64,000 nucleotides of DNA. It comes from Cohnella baijiui. GTDB taxonomy: Bacteria > Bacillota > Bacilli > Paenibacillales > Paenibacillaceae. The first letter of the stretch is position 1; each line of letters begins with the position of its first letter. A program made the position numbers and the translations under genes. Shown in pieces: positions 24,713 to 34,110 of this stretch. The notes under the pieces are model-generated. The model saw only the letters and a program-made list of their open reading frames with translations, was not told the origin of the DNA and did no database searches. The stretch is from positions 186,001 through 250,000 of the forward strand of contig NZ_JAJFOW010000006.1 in assembly GCF_020731285.1 (NCBI RefSeq). The letters run 5' to 3'.

Positions 24713-25873
24713 CTAAACGCGCGCCAGCTCGCGGTACAGCGCGTTCAGCGCCGCGACCGTGGTCGCCGCCGGAGACGGTCTGCCTCCGCGGGCGCGGACG
24801 AGCGCCTCGTGGAGCAGCAGGCCCGCCTGTTCCTGATAAGCCGGGAAGATCGCTGTGCGCGGCCGCATGTAGCTGCGCTCGAGCGTCTCGCGCGTCGCCC
24901 GGAAAAACCCGCCGCTGTCCGCGTTCGTTCGCTCGTCCTCCCAGGCCGAGGCGTGGCCGGGCTGCCCTCCCGCGTCGTAATAGTCCGTCCGCTGCGCTTC
25001 CGGACTGGCCGCCAGCATGGCGAACGCGACGGCCAGCGGGATGTGCGCGGACTTCGCCGATACGGCGATGCCGACGCCGCCGAGAAGCGACCGATCCGGG
25101 CGACCCGTCGCCGACGGGATGTCGCCGAAGCGGAGACGCCGACCCGCAAAGGACGTCCGCGCATAGTTCGTGTAGCCGAACGCCAACGGCACGTAGACGA
25201 TGTCGTCGGAGGCGGACATGCGGTCGTACATCTGGATCGGATTCGACGCGAGCGACGACTCGTGCAGGTGCGGGAGCATCGCCTGCATCAGCTCGAGTGC
25301 CGCCACTCCCGTCTCCGGCGCGATCCCCTCGCGTTCGTCGAAGAACGCTTCCCCGCCCAAATTGGCGCACAGGGACAAAAAGCTGCACATCGCATCCGTC
25401 GGACAGAGCGGCCAGCCGACCCGGCGTCCCGCGTTCAGAGATGCGGCCCACTCGCGCACCTCCGTCCAGGCAACTGGCAGGCGCCGGCCGCCGGTCAGAT
25501 CGGGCCGATAGCACGACACTTGGGCGGCCGCGTCGACCGCAAGCGCCCATTGCCGGCCTGCCCAGGCGTAGCTCCGGTGGCTCGGACCGACGCTATGCAT
25601 CGCTTGAACGTCCAGAAAATCCCGGGGAATCCAGTCGTCCAGCGGTGCCAGTACGCCCTGCATAGCGCTGATCCCGACATGCGGATGGTCGATCAGCAGG
25701 ATGTCGTACGCCTCGGCGAGCGCATCCACCGGGTAATCGCCGAAGTCCTTGAGCGACCGGCGGTCCCACTCGATCCGGACGCCCGGACGACCTGCGACGA
25801 ATCGCTCGGACAGGCGGAGCAGCGGCCCGTAGCCGCGCTCGTGATTCCACGTCATCCCTTTCAGCGTGACCAA
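24713..25873 (-). CDS. Solute-binding-protein-like protein without a signal peptide
   Basis: A 386-residue protein with the body of a family 1 periplasmic sugar-binding protein: MTWNHERGYGPLLRLSERF, DILLIDHPHVG, MQGVLAPLDDWIP and VPLAFGYTNYAR. It has no hydrophobic leader and no lipobox Cys, so it should stay in the cytoplasm. The start used is TTG, directly after the CoA-transferase stop, with AAAGGGG eight nt ahead; an ATG at 25855 has no room for a ribosome site. No permease is near. In this operon it may hold an acyl or sugar-acid ligand for the CoA enzymes, which is inference. Confidence 0.75.
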   Translation of the reverse strand: MVTLKGMTWNHERGYGPLLRLSERFVAGRPGVRIEWDRRSLKDFGDYPVDALAEAYDILLIDHPHVGISAMQGVLAPLDDWIPRDFLDVQAMHSVGPSHRSYAWAGRQWALAVDAAAQVSCYRPDLTGGRRLPVAWTEVREWAASLNAGRRVGWPLCPTDAMCSFLSLCANLGGEAFFDEREGIAPETGVAALELMQAMLPHLHESSLASNPIQMYDRMSASDDIVYVPLAFGYTNYARTSFAGRRLRFGDIPSATGRPDRSLLGGVGIAVSAKSAHIPLAVAFAMLAASPEAQRTDYYDAGGQPGHASAWEDERTNADSGGFFRATRETLERSYMRPRTAIFPAYQEQAGLLLHEALVRARGGRPSPAATTVAALNALYRELARV

Positions 25874-27061
25874 TCAGATGACCCCTTTCTCCCGCATGCC
25901 GGCGATCCGGTCGTCGCCGTAGCCGAGCTCCCGCAGAATCTCCGCGTTATGCTCCCCGACGAGCGGCGGATGCCGTTCGATCGCCCCAGGCGTCTCGCTG
26001 AATTTGACCGGCACGTTCACGGTCTTGACGACCCCGGCGGTCGGATGCGTATAGGCGGCGAACGCGCCCAGGTGCACGGCTTGCGGGTCCCGCTCCACCT
26101 CCAGGTGATTTTTCACTTCGGACACCCACATGTCGCGCGCGAGCATCCGTTCCACCCAGTAGGCGGTCGTTTCTTTGACGACGGTCGCCTGAATGCGGAA
26201 AAACACCTCGTCCCGCTTGTCGTACAGCATGTCGGGATCGTCGTAGTCGTTCAACCCTACGTCGCCGAGCACCTCGGCGAGAACGGAAATCGGATTGACC
26301 GATATGCACATGTAGCCGTCTGCCGTCCGGTAGATGCCGAACGGCGCCGACTGGCCCGGGTGCGCGATGCCCGACAGCGGCCGCTCGAACAGCTTGCCCG
26401 AATTAAGCGTGACCGCGAACTCCTGCAACTGATGGGTGATCAGGCATTGGAACAGGTTGATCTCAAGCTTTTGCCCCTTGCCCGTCCGTTCCCGGTAGTA
26501 CAGCGCCGACAGCAGCCCGTAGACGATGTTGTAGGCGCCGAGTTGGTCTGCGATGCCCGTCCCGAGCGGCGTCGGCGCCGCATCGGCACGGCCGGTCAGC
26601 GTCGTCAGGCCGCTCAGCGACTGGATCATCAAATCTTGGCCCGGCCGGTCGGCGTACGGGCCGTCCTGCCCGTAGCCCGTGCTGGAGCAGTAGATCAGCT
26701 TCGGATTGATTCGCTTCAGCGCCTCGTAGCCGAAGCCCAGCTTCTCCATGACGCCCGGCCGGAAGTTTTCGATTACGAAGTCGCATTCGGCGGCGAGCTT
26801 GTACACGATCTCCCGCGCCTCCTCGGACTTCAGATCGAGGGCGAGCGAGCGCTTGTTGCGGTTGAACGCCAGGAAGCAGGGCGACTCCGTACCGCCGACC
26901 CAATATTTGAGGAACGACCATTGGCGGTAGCTGTCTCCGCTCCCCTTGCGTTCCACCTTGATGACGTCCGCCCCCAGATCGCCCAGCATCTGGGTCGCAA
27001 ACGGACCTTGCAGCAGGTGCGTAAAGTCCAGCACCTTGATTCCTTCCAGCGCTTTTTCCAT
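25874..27061 (-). CDS. CaiB/BaiF-type (class III) CoA-transferase
   Basis: A 395-residue transferase. [20 protein letters not shown] is the family opening, [15 protein letters not shown] and [20 protein letters not shown] are the CoA-binding parts, and [16 protein letters not shown] is the family signature. The catalytic Asp is expected in [12 protein letters not shown]. The ATG at 27061 has AAAGGATG seven nt ahead; an ATG at 27070 overlaps the preceding stop as ATGA but has its ribosome site too close. It should move CoA between an acyl-CoA and a carboxylic acid, priming the acid for the hydratase and dehydrogenase upstream in the same operon. Confidence 0.9.
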   Translation of the reverse strand: MEKALEGIKVLDFTHLLQGPFATQMLGDLGADVIKVERKGSGDSYRQWSFLKYWVGGTESPCFLAFNRNKRSLALDLKSEEAREIVYKLAAECDFVIENFRPGVMEKLGFGYEALKRINPKLIYCSSTGYGQDGPYADRPGQDLMIQSLSGLTTLTGRADAAPTPLGTGIADQLGAYNIVYGLLSALYYRERTGKGQKLEINLFQCLITHQLQEFAVTLNSGKLFERPLSGIAHPGQSAPFGIYRTADGYMCISVNPISVLAEVLGDVGLNDYDDPDMLYDKRDEVFFRIQATVVKETTAYWVERMLARDMWVSEVKNHLEVERDPQAVHLGAFAAYTHPTAGVVKTVNVPVKFSETPGAIERHPPLVGEHNAEILRELGYGDDRIAGMREKGVI

Positions 27062-27066
27062 CGTCG

Positions 27067-28131
27067 TCATCCTTTCGTCGGTGCTGGTTCCGCCATGCCC
27101 GCCATGCCCGCCATGCCCGCCATACCTGCCATTCCCGCCGCGCCGGCCGCCGTCATCGGCTCGACCCGCCAGGACCATGCCGCCGTTCGGCGCTCGCCGG
27201 GCCTTAGCCCGGCCGCGCCGGTCCATTCCGCAGGCAGCGGGGAGTTAAACGCGTCGGATACGCACGTCCAGGGCTCGAGCGATACGGCGTCCGCCCAGGG
27301 CGGCTTGAATACGATCAAGTAGCCGAACGCCTCGTCGAAGTCGAAGCGGAACTGGACACCCGCCTCCGGGAGCGCGATCCGGCATGATCTAGCGCGCTCT
27401 TCCAAATGGAATACAAAGTGGTCGACGTCGGCCGGCAGACGGTCCGGCGTCAGCCCGTCGCCCAGCGCTTCGCAGAGCGGGGTGCGGATCGGCAAACGGC
27501 GGAAGACGCCGTCCGCGTCCGCGGAATATTGCAGCGCAACCGGGGCAACCAACTCCGCGGACCCCTCGCCGGCCGGCATGGCAAAATACGGATGCAAGCC
27601 GAAGCCGTAGGGCGCAATGTCCTTCCCTTCGTTTATTGCCTCCAACGCCCCTTCGATCCGTCCACCCGACAACCGCCAGGTAAGCCGCAGTACAACTTCG
27701 TGCGGGTAGTAGCCCGATCGCCCGGCTTCGCCGGACAGCCGAAGCTCCGCAACCGCCGCCGCGCCCCTCTCCTCGTCCGCTTCCAGCGCGGCGATCTGCC
27801 ATGGCATTCGCCGGATCTCGCCGTGCAGGTGATTCGCCCCTTCGTTCAGGGGATACGCGTAGTCGTGGCCTCCGAATGCGAACGTCCCTCCGCCGATCCG
27901 TCCGGGCGGCCACAGCAGCGGCACGCCGTATTCGGACGACCTCGCCGCGAGCGTCGCCAGCGTCGGCGGCCCCACGATCGTTTCTGTCCCGGCCAGCCGG
28001 CAGCGGATCAGATTGAAGCCGATGTCCGGCGCGAATGCCGCCATCGAATCCGTTTCCCGATCCATCAGCACGACGGTGCGGCCGTCCTGCCCCGTTTCAA
28101 CGCAGGCCTCGTAGCGGGCGCCCCCGCTCAT
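27067..28131 (-). CDS. Aldose 1-epimerase-family protein
   Basis: A 354-residue galactose-mutarotase-fold protein. [14 protein letters not shown] and [11 protein letters not shown] give the two active-site His residues and [13 protein letters not shown] the catalytic Glu region. Members interconvert alpha and beta sugars or, in the broad family, bind sugar phosphates. The start overlaps the enoyl-CoA hydratase stop as ATGA. The C-terminus is odd: after the fold ends it runs [18 protein letters not shown], produced by a 9-bp tandem repeat at 27092-27136. Its presence in a CoA-dependent operon suggests that the pathway substrate is a sugar or sugar acid. Confidence 0.85.
   Translation of the reverse strand: MSGGARYEACVETGQDGRTVVLMDRETDSMAAFAPDIGFNLIRCRLAGTETIVGPPTLATLAARSSEYGVPLLWPPGRIGGGTFAFGGHDYAYPLNEGANHLHGEIRRMPWQIAALEADEERGAAAVAELRLSGEAGRSGYYPHEVVLRLTWRLSGGRIEGALEAINEGKDIAPYGFGLHPYFAMPAGEGSAELVAPVALQYSADADGVFRRLPIRTPLCEALGDGLTPDRLPADVDHFVFHLEERARSCRIALPEAGVQFRFDFDEAFGYLIVFKPPWADAVSLEPWTCVSDAFNSPLPAEWTGAAGLRPGERRTAAWSWRVEPMTAAGAAGMAGMAGMAGMAGMAEPAPTKG
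27092..27136. repeat. 9-bp minisatellite in the epimerase C-terminus
   Basis: GCCATGCCC occurs three times in perfect tandem (27092-27118), followed by the variants GCCATACCT and GCCATTCCC. On the coding strand it reads Gly-Met-Ala repeats. Copy changes would alter tail length by three residues without shifting frame. Confidence 0.85.
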
Positions 28132-28922
28132 TTGCCGATAAAGAGGGGCGGGCGCTTTTCCGCGAACGCGGTGATCCCCTCCTGCGCGTCTGCGCTGTAG
28201 AACAAATTCGCCAAGTACGCCCGGTCATAGGCCTGTGCGGTCTCGAGGCTCGCATCCCGCCCTTCGTTGACGAGCTTCTTCAGACCCTGCACCGCCAACG
28301 GCGCCTGCTCCGCAAGGCTCGACGCGAGCGTGGCCGCGGCTTCTGCCAGCTGCTCCGGCGGGACGACCGCATTCACGAAGCGCAGCTCGCGGCCTTCCTG
28401 CGCGGTCAAGAACCGGCCCGTCATCAGCATGTCCTTGGCCGCGTAAGGGCCGAGGATGCGTAGCGCCTTCTGCACTCCGCCTCCGCCCGGCACGAGCCCG
28501 AGCTTCACCTCAGGCAGCCCGAACTTGGCGCGCTCGGATGCGACGATCAGATCGCACGCCAGCGCGAGTTCGAAGCCGCCGCCCAACGCGTAGCCGTTGA
28601 CGGCGGCGACGACCGGCTTCGCGCACTCCTCGATCGCCCGGTACATGTCTCGTCCCTTGTTCTGGAACGCAAAAAACGCCCCCAAATCAAAGCTCCGATA
28701 TTCTTCGATGTCCGCCCCTGCCATGAACGCCTTGCCCGCGCCGGTCAGGACGACCGATCGCACGTCCGGGCGCTCGTGAATCCGGCGAAAGATGTCCGTC
28801 AGCTCCGCCATCATCGCGGCGTTCATCGCATTCAGCTTGGCCTTGCGCCGCAGCGTCAGCGTCAGCACGCCGCCTGTTTGTTCCACTTGCAGGTACGTAT
28901 AGTCGAATGTGATGTCGTTCAT
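28128..28922 (-). CDS. Enoyl-CoA hydratase/isomerase (crotonase) family protein
   Basis: A 264-residue crotonase. Visible parts are the first oxyanion-hole loop GKAFMAGADIEEY, the second with GYALGGGFELALACDLIVAS, and GLPEVKLGLVPGGGG. The second catalytic Glu of hydratases is expected in the PEVKLG turn, where Glu is present. GAGGAGG precedes the ATG. It lies between the dehydrogenase and the epimerase-like gene, both tightly spaced, and should hydrate or isomerise a CoA ester formed by the CoA-transferase. Confidence 0.9.
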   Translation of the reverse strand: MNDITFDYTYLQVEQTGGVLTLTLRRKAKLNAMNAAMMAELTDIFRRIHERPDVRSVVLTGAGKAFMAGADIEEYRSFDLGAFFAFQNKGRDMYRAIEECAKPVVAAVNGYALGGGFELALACDLIVASERAKFGLPEVKLGLVPGGGGVQKALRILGPYAAKDMLMTGRFLTAQEGRELRFVNAVVPPEQLAEAAATLASSLAEQAPLAVQGLKKLVNEGRDASLETAQAYDRAYLANLFYSADAQEGITAFAEKRPPLFIGK

Positions 28923-28943
28923 CCCGGTAGCCTCCTCAGTCTC

Positions 28944-29729
28944 TCATTCGCCGCGCGCCGACTGTCCGCCGTCGACGACGAACGTTTGCCCCGTGACGAA
29001 CGAGGCGGCGTCGCTGCACAAATACAGCACGAGATCCGCCACCTCCTCGGGCTGTCCGAAGCGGCCGATCGGATGGGCTTCGTTCCATAGCCGGATCAGC
29101 GCCTCGCGGTCTTCCGTTTCCTCGAATATGTTCTCGTTCATCGGCGTCATGATCGTCCCGGGGGCGACCGCATTGATCCGGATGCCCTGCGGGGCGTACT
29201 GTACGGCCGTTTGCCGGGTGAAAGAAAGAATGCCGCCCTTCGACGCGCTGTAGGCGGCCCAGCCGAGAAAGCCGTTCAGCGCTTGGGTGGAGGAGCAATT
29301 GACGATGGCGCCTTTGCCTTGGCGCTGCATGTAGGGGATGGCGTGCTTGCACCCGCGGAATACGCCGCCGAGATTCACATTCAGCACCTTCTGCCAATCC
29401 GCCTCGCTCGTCGCCGCCGTCTCTCCGGCTATCGCGATGCCCGCGTTGTTGTAGAGCATGTCGAGCCGGCCCCGCAGCGCATGCGCCGCCGCCATGAGCG
29501 AAGCCATCTGCTCGTCGCTGCCGACGTCCGCCGGGATAAAGACGGCGTCGTGCCCGTCGGCGCGCAGCTCGCGCTCCAGCGCCGAGCCCTTCCCCTCGTC
29601 GCGGTCGGCGATGACCGTCGTCGCGCCCGCATAAGCGAATGCGCGCGCCGCCGCCGCTCCGATGCCCATGGCCCCGCCCGTCACGACGGCCGTCCGTCCC
29701 GCAAAATGAAAAGTCACGTCTCGCGCCAT
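28944..29729 (-). CDS. Short-chain dehydrogenase/reductase
   Basis: A 261-residue classical SDR. The cofactor motif is TGGAMGIG near residues 17-24, with DRDEG after strand two suggesting NAD preference; NNAG is near 95, the catalytic Ser in CSSTQ, YSASK gives Tyr and Lys, and the C-terminus reads [16 protein letters not shown] at 29729 is chosen for GAGGAGG six nt ahead. It heads the operon and probably oxidises the hydroxyacyl-CoA or the sugar alcohol of the pathway; the substrate is not visible in the sequence. Confidence 0.9.
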   Translation of the reverse strand: MARDVTFHFAGRTAVVTGGAMGIGAAAARAFAYAGATTVIADRDEGKGSALERELRADGHDAVFIPADVGSDEQMASLMAAAHALRGRLDMLYNNAGIAIAGETAATSEADWQKVLNVNLGGVFRGCKHAIPYMQRQGKGAIVNCSSTQALNGFLGWAAYSASKGGILSFTRQTAVQYAPQGIRINAVAPGTIMTPMNENIFEETEDREALIRLWNEAHPIGRFGQPEEVADLVLYLCSDAASFVTGQTFVVDGGQSARGE

Positions 29730-29855
29730 ACCGGACCTCCTCGTCATGTTCGAACCCGCTTTGACCGGCAGCGGCCGGTCGAGGCGATATCTTCATGATA
29801 GAGCGTCCGCGCAGGCGCGCGTAACGTGACGGGTTTTACTTTTCTTCTATTCTTT

Positions 29856-31451
29856 TTAGGAGTTTGTCAGACTACGGTGATCGGCCGGGGTGAGGCCGGT
29901 CAAATCTTTGAAAATCTTGTTGAAATATTTGACGTCGGCGTAGCCGACCGCCTCGCTCACTTCGTACACCTTCAGGTGCGTCGTCCGCAGCAGTTCGCGC
30001 GCCCGCTCGATCCGAAGCTGCATCAGGTACTTCGTAAAGATCTCCCCGACCTCTTCCTTGAACAGCCGGCTGAGATACGAGGCATTGACGAAGAACCGGT
30101 CGGCCAGCTTCTGCAGCGAGACGTCCTCGGCGTAGTTCGCCTCCAAGTACCGCAGCACGTCGACGATGAGCTTGCTTTTGCGGCTTGCCTTGGACAGCGC
30201 CGCGGCCTCCACCGCTCCCCGAAACGCCCCGACGACGAAAGACCGGATCTCCTCCAAGGTATCGAACGCGCCCGCCTGCGCGAGCCATGCTTCGCCCGCG
30301 GAAGCACCCGCATCGCCTTCCGTCGGCTCCTTGCATTCCCGCAGGATGCGCATCAGGACGCGCAGTATCTCCTCGAGATCGCGCGCGGACACGCGTTGGC
30401 GGCGAATGTCCTCGAACAGATCCGCGAGCAGTTCCTCCGTTTCCTGCGAGCGGCCCGCGGCGACGCCGTTGTACAGTCGAAGCTGCAGGTCTTGTCCGAA
30501 CAGCTTGCGCGGTTCCTCGAAAGTCACGTCTTCGTAGAACGTCGCGCGGTCGTGTCCGAAGTACATTTTCATCTTAAGCGAATTCAGCGCTTCCAGATAC
30601 GCTTGAAACGCCTCGCCGAGTGTCGCGTGGCGACCGCTCACGCCGATCGAGACGGTCACCTTGACAAACCGTTTGACGCTTTCGCGAATGCGCGCGAGCA
30701 GCCGCTCGAGCGTTGCGGTATCTTCCGCATCCTCGCACCATAGCGCGAGGCGCTCGTCGATCTCGAACGGATCATGCCGCCATCCGCTCTCCCGCGCATA
30801 CTCTTCCGCGATGTTGCGGACCGCATAGGAGAGCAGCTCGAAGTCCCGACGGCCATAGCGTTCCTCGAGCCCGCTGCGCCGGTCGATCTCTAACAGGAGA
30901 ACCACGTAGCGGTCCGGAGGCTCCGCCATCCCGAGCGCCTTGCGCTGCGTCTCGAAGGCCGCCTCGTCCGTCCTGCGGCCGGAGAACCACCCCGCGAGCA
31001 GCTGTTCTCGCAGCTGATGGCGATCCTGCTGCCACCTGGACTCCTCGGCCGCCCGCCGGAGCCGCTCCGCCTGCTGTTCGTCCCGCCGACGCGCGAGCTT
31101 CAGGAAGAGCTGCAGCATCTCCTCGTCGTTGACCGGCTTGAGCAGGTAGTCGTGCGCGTCCAGCCGCATGGCCGTCCGAACGTATTCGAAGTCGTCGAAG
31201 CCGGTCAGGACAACCTTGATCGTATCGGGATGCGACTCCCGGATGCGGGCGAGCAGCGTCAGGCCGTCCATCACCGGCATGCGGATATCGGACAGCAAAA
31301 AGTCGATCTTCTCCTCCCGGAGGATGCGGCAGGCGTCCTCGCCGTTGCCGGCTTCGAAGATGCGCGAAACGCCGCACAGCTTCCAGTAATCCGCGTTCGC
31401 CAGCGCTTCCCGTGTCCAGCTTTCGTCTTCGGCGATTAACAGACTATACAT
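29856..31451 (-). CDS. YesN-type response regulator with AraC DNA-binding domain
   Basis: A 531-residue regulator. The receiver has AEDE at residues 7-10, phosphoacceptor Asp55 in LLSDIRMP, and LLKPV. A linker of some 300 residues leads to the C-terminal AraC domain, with QKLADRFFVNASYLSRLFKE and VGYADVKYFNKIFKDLTG. The start lies within the last codons of the kinase gene, again an 8-nt overlap. It is the last gene behind a CUT1 importer in the same direction and should control that importer and perhaps the KDG genes upstream. Confidence 0.92.
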   Translation of the reverse strand: MYSLLIAEDESWTREALANADYWKLCGVSRIFEAGNGEDACRILREEKIDFLLSDIRMPVMDGLTLLARIRESHPDTIKVVLTGFDDFEYVRTAMRLDAHDYLLKPVNDEEMLQLFLKLARRRDEQQAERLRRAAEESRWQQDRHQLREQLLAGWFSGRRTDEAAFETQRKALGMAEPPDRYVVLLLEIDRRSGLEERYGRRDFELLSYAVRNIAEEYARESGWRHDPFEIDERLALWCEDAEDTATLERLLARIRESVKRFVKVTVSIGVSGRHATLGEAFQAYLEALNSLKMKMYFGHDRATFYEDVTFEEPRKLFGQDLQLRLYNGVAAGRSQETEELLADLFEDIRRQRVSARDLEEILRVLMRILRECKEPTEGDAGASAGEAWLAQAGAFDTLEEIRSFVVGAFRGAVEAAALSKASRKSKLIVDVLRYLEANYAEDVSLQKLADRFFVNASYLSRLFKEEVGEIFTKYLMQLRIERARELLRTTHLKVYEVSEAVGYADVKYFNKIFKDLTGLTPADHRSLTNS

Positions 31452-33234
31452 GGCTCCCTCCCGGCGGTTGGGGCAGCGTCACTTCGATCGTCGCGCCCTG
31501 GTTCGGCTGACTGTAGATTTGCAGCCCGTAGCGTTCTCCGTAATAATGCTTGATCCGATTGTGGACATTGCTGAGCGCGAAAATCCGGTCGGTCGACTGG
31601 TCGCCGGAAGCCAGATGCGCCCGGACCTCCTCCAGCCGCTCCGCGGACATGCCGAGGCCGTCGTCCTGCACCGAGAAGACGACTTCGGCGCCGATCCGGT
31701 ACCCGGTGATCGCGATCGTTCCTTGCCCCTTTTTCATCTCGACGCCATGGATGATCGCGTTTTCTACGAGCGGCTGCAGCAGCAGCTTCAAGACCGGCAT
31801 CTCCATCAGCTCGTCTTCCACGTCATAGGTGACGTCGAACTTGTCCCGGTAACGAATTTTCTGGATCTGCAGGTAGTAACGGATGTGCTCCAGCATCTCC
31901 CGCACCGTGATCCAGTCCTCCCCTTTCAGACTGTGGCGGAAAAAGTGCGACAGCGCGTGCGTCATCTCCGTCACTTCCCGTACCCCGTGAAGCTTGGCGA
32001 TCGCATAGATCGAATTGAGCGTGTTGTACAGAAAGTGCGGATGGATCTTCGACTGCATCAGCTTCAGCTCGAAATCCTGCTTCATCAGCTTTTCTTCGTA
32101 CAAGTTGCGCACGAGCTGCTGGATGTTTTCGGTCATCGTGTTGAACCCCGCGAACAGGATGCCGAACTCGTCCTTGCGCTGTTCCTCGATTTGATAGGCG
32201 AAGTCCTTTTTCCCGACAAACTGCTTCATCGCGCTGAGCAGACGGTACATCGGGTTGTAGATGCTGCGCATGAACAGAAACGCGAGCAGCAGCATGGCAG
32301 CTACGGCGACGGCGGCGACCGCCAGAATGTCGTTGCGCAGCCGGACGATTTCCCGGTTCCAGTCTCCGCGGGGCACGAAGGCCATGTACTTGAAGCCGGT
32401 GCTCTGCGACGTGTGGAACACGACGAGCTGCTTCTCGCCCCCGGCCTCTCCCGTGAGTCTCCCCTCGCCCTTCTCGCGGATGTCGGGCATCTGCGCGAGA
32501 AACGCCGGCATCTCCCCGAAGCGCGCCAGCGGGAACGCGTCCTCCCCGCTTCCCGTCTCGCTCAAGCTGCGCCCGTCTCCCGTCAGCACGAGCGTCTTGA
32601 TGCCGCCCGCGTTGGCGTTCACTTTTTGAATATAGTCGGAGATCGTGGATTCGCTTACATGTATGAACAGCAGGTTACCGTCGTCCGACGGGTCGAGCGC
32701 GATCGGATAGGTGATGTAGTTCGCCTTGCGCGTCATATAGGTAAACCCCGCCTCGTTCTCCAGAAACCAATGCGGCGTTCCCGCCTCTTGGGCCGCCAGC
32801 TTCTCGATATGCTGCACTTCGTTGTTCGGATAAACGTACATCGTCTTTTCCGACGTGAGCAGCATGCGGTTGCGGCGGTTGTACAGGCTGATCGAGTAGA
32901 TATTGTGTCCGGCGATCTGCATCGAGTTCATTTCGCCCATGATTTGGTTGATCCGGGACAAGTCTTCGTATTTGGAAAGATCGATGTCCCGCTGCAGAAA
33001 GCGGCGATAGGAGAAATTAATGAGAAAGGGAGTCACGGTATACCGCGACTCCTTCAGCACCGACTCGATGCTCTCCTCCAGCAATTGCAAGTTGGTCGAG
33101 ACCGAATCGCTGACTTTGTCTTCGATTATCGCCGTCGAGCTCTTGTAGGCGAAGAAGGAAACGATGAAAAGCGGCACGCAGATGAGGATGAGGAAGTAGG
33201 CGATCAGCTTGAAACGCAAACTGTGCATGTTCAA
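31444..33234 (-). CDS. YesM-type sensor histidine kinase
   Basis: A 596-residue kinase. A transmembrane segment at about 8-30, an extracellular part of roughly 260 residues and a second segment (AAVAVAAMLLLAFLFM) precede HAMP. The His_kinase box has the His in KIHPHFLYNTLNSIYAI, and the ATPase domain has LVENAIIHGVEM, VQDDGLGMS and the closing YGLQIYSQPNQGATIEV. The likely start is TTG at 33234, with AAAGGAG ten nt ahead; the ATG two codons later is too far from it. It follows the two permeases by 39 bp, so sensing and uptake share a transcript. Confidence 0.92.
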   Translation of the reverse strand: MNMHSLRFKLIAYFLILICVPLFIVSFFAYKSSTAIIEDKVSDSVSTNLQLLEESIESVLKESRYTVTPFLINFSYRRFLQRDIDLSKYEDLSRINQIMGEMNSMQIAGHNIYSISLYNRRNRMLLTSEKTMYVYPNNEVQHIEKLAAQEAGTPHWFLENEAGFTYMTRKANYITYPIALDPSDDGNLLFIHVSESTISDYIQKVNANAGGIKTLVLTGDGRSLSETGSGEDAFPLARFGEMPAFLAQMPDIREKGEGRLTGEAGGEKQLVVFHTSQSTGFKYMAFVPRGDWNREIVRLRNDILAVAAVAVAAMLLLAFLFMRSIYNPMYRLLSAMKQFVGKKDFAYQIEEQRKDEFGILFAGFNTMTENIQQLVRNLYEEKLMKQDFELKLMQSKIHPHFLYNTLNSIYAIAKLHGVREVTEMTHALSHFFRHSLKGEDWITVREMLEHIRYYLQIQKIRYRDKFDVTYDVEDELMEMPVLKLLLQPLVENAIIHGVEMKKGQGTIAITGYRIGAEVVFSVQDDGLGMSAERLEEVRAHLASGDQSTDRIFALSNVHNRIKHYYGERYGLQIYSQPNQGATIEVTLPQPPGGSHV

Positions 33235-33273
33235 CGGGTGCGCTCTCCTTTGTTTGCGTGCATTACTGAGTAT

Positions 33274-34107
33274 TTAACCTTTTGTCGCGCCTTCCGTCAA
33301 TCCTGAAATGAGCTGGCGCTGGATGACCAGGAACAGCAGGAACACCGGAATCGAGATCAGGATCGACGCGGCCATCATCGTACCCCAGTTGGTTTCGTAC
33401 TGCCCTTTGAAGTCCATGATCCCGATCGGCAGCGTTCGCTTGGCGGGATCCGTCATGAAGACGAGGGAAAACAGGAATTCCTGCCACGTCATCAGGAACA
33501 CGTAGGCCGCGGTCGCGCCGATGCCGGGACGGAGCAGCGGGAGGACAACCCGGACGAAGGCCTGAAGCTTGGAAGCGCCCTCCATCATCGCAGACTCCTC
33601 CATGTCGATCGGGATGTTCAGCATAAAGCTTCGGAGCAGCCAGATTGCCACCGGAACGGTGAACGCCATATACGCCAGAACGAGACCGGGATAGGAGTTC
33701 AGCAGCCCGAGTGCGCTTACGATTTTGTACAGCGGGATGACGATGGCGCTGATGCAGAACATCTGGCTGACCAGAATGACGTTCAGCAAAAATTTGCGCC
33801 CCGGAAACTCTAGCCGCGTAAAGCCGTAGGCGGCTAGCACCGAAACGACGATCACGAGCACGCAGGTGACGACGGAGACGAACAGGCTGTTCATAAAATA
33901 CCGGGCGAACTGCTGGTGATGCAGAGCCGCCGTGAAGTTGGACAGCGTGAAGTGCTCCGGAATCCAGACCGGCGGCACTGCAAACAGTTGATCGGCCGGC
34001 TTCAGCGACGTCGACAGCATCTGCAGAAAGGGAAACAAGGTGAAGAACAGCAGCAGTGCCAGGCCTGCCGCAAACAATACGCGTGGTCCGATGCGCTTCA
34101 TCGTCAT
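33274..34107 (-). CDS. CUT1 sugar ABC transporter permease, MalG-like
   Basis: A 277-residue permease with first span at residues 9-29. The coupling loop is DMEESAMMEGASKLQAFV followed by RVVLPLL, and the C-terminus is ISGLTEGATKG. GGAGGGG eight nt before the ATG overlaps the end of the preceding permease gene, 3 nt away. With the MalF-like partner and the binding protein upstream it forms an importer probably serving hexuronate or uronide uptake, judged only by the adjacent KDG genes. Confidence 0.92.
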   Translation of the reverse strand: MTMKRIGPRVLFAAGLALLLFFTLFPFLQMLSTSLKPADQLFAVPPVWIPEHFTLSNFTAALHHQQFARYFMNSLFVSVVTCVLVIVVSVLAAYGFTRLEFPGRKFLLNVILVSQMFCISAIVIPLYKIVSALGLLNSYPGLVLAYMAFTVPVAIWLLRSFMLNIPIDMEESAMMEGASKLQAFVRVVLPLLRPGIGATAAYVFLMTWQEFLFSLVFMTDPAKRTLPIGIMDFKGQYETNWGTMMAASILISIPVFLLFLVIQRQLISGLTEGATKG

Positions 34108-34110
34108 TTT

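Noticed and set aside
24641..27322. An 893-residue plus-strand open frame
   Set aside because: It is antisense to the CoA-transferase and binding-protein-like genes, rich in Arg/Pro as expected for a high-GC shadow, and matches no family.
29762..29779. GACCGGC-AGCG-GCCGGTC inverted repeat before the SDR gene as a GntR operator
   Set aside because: It does not resemble the ATTGGATGATCCAAT palindrome, and such GC dyads are common in this base composition.
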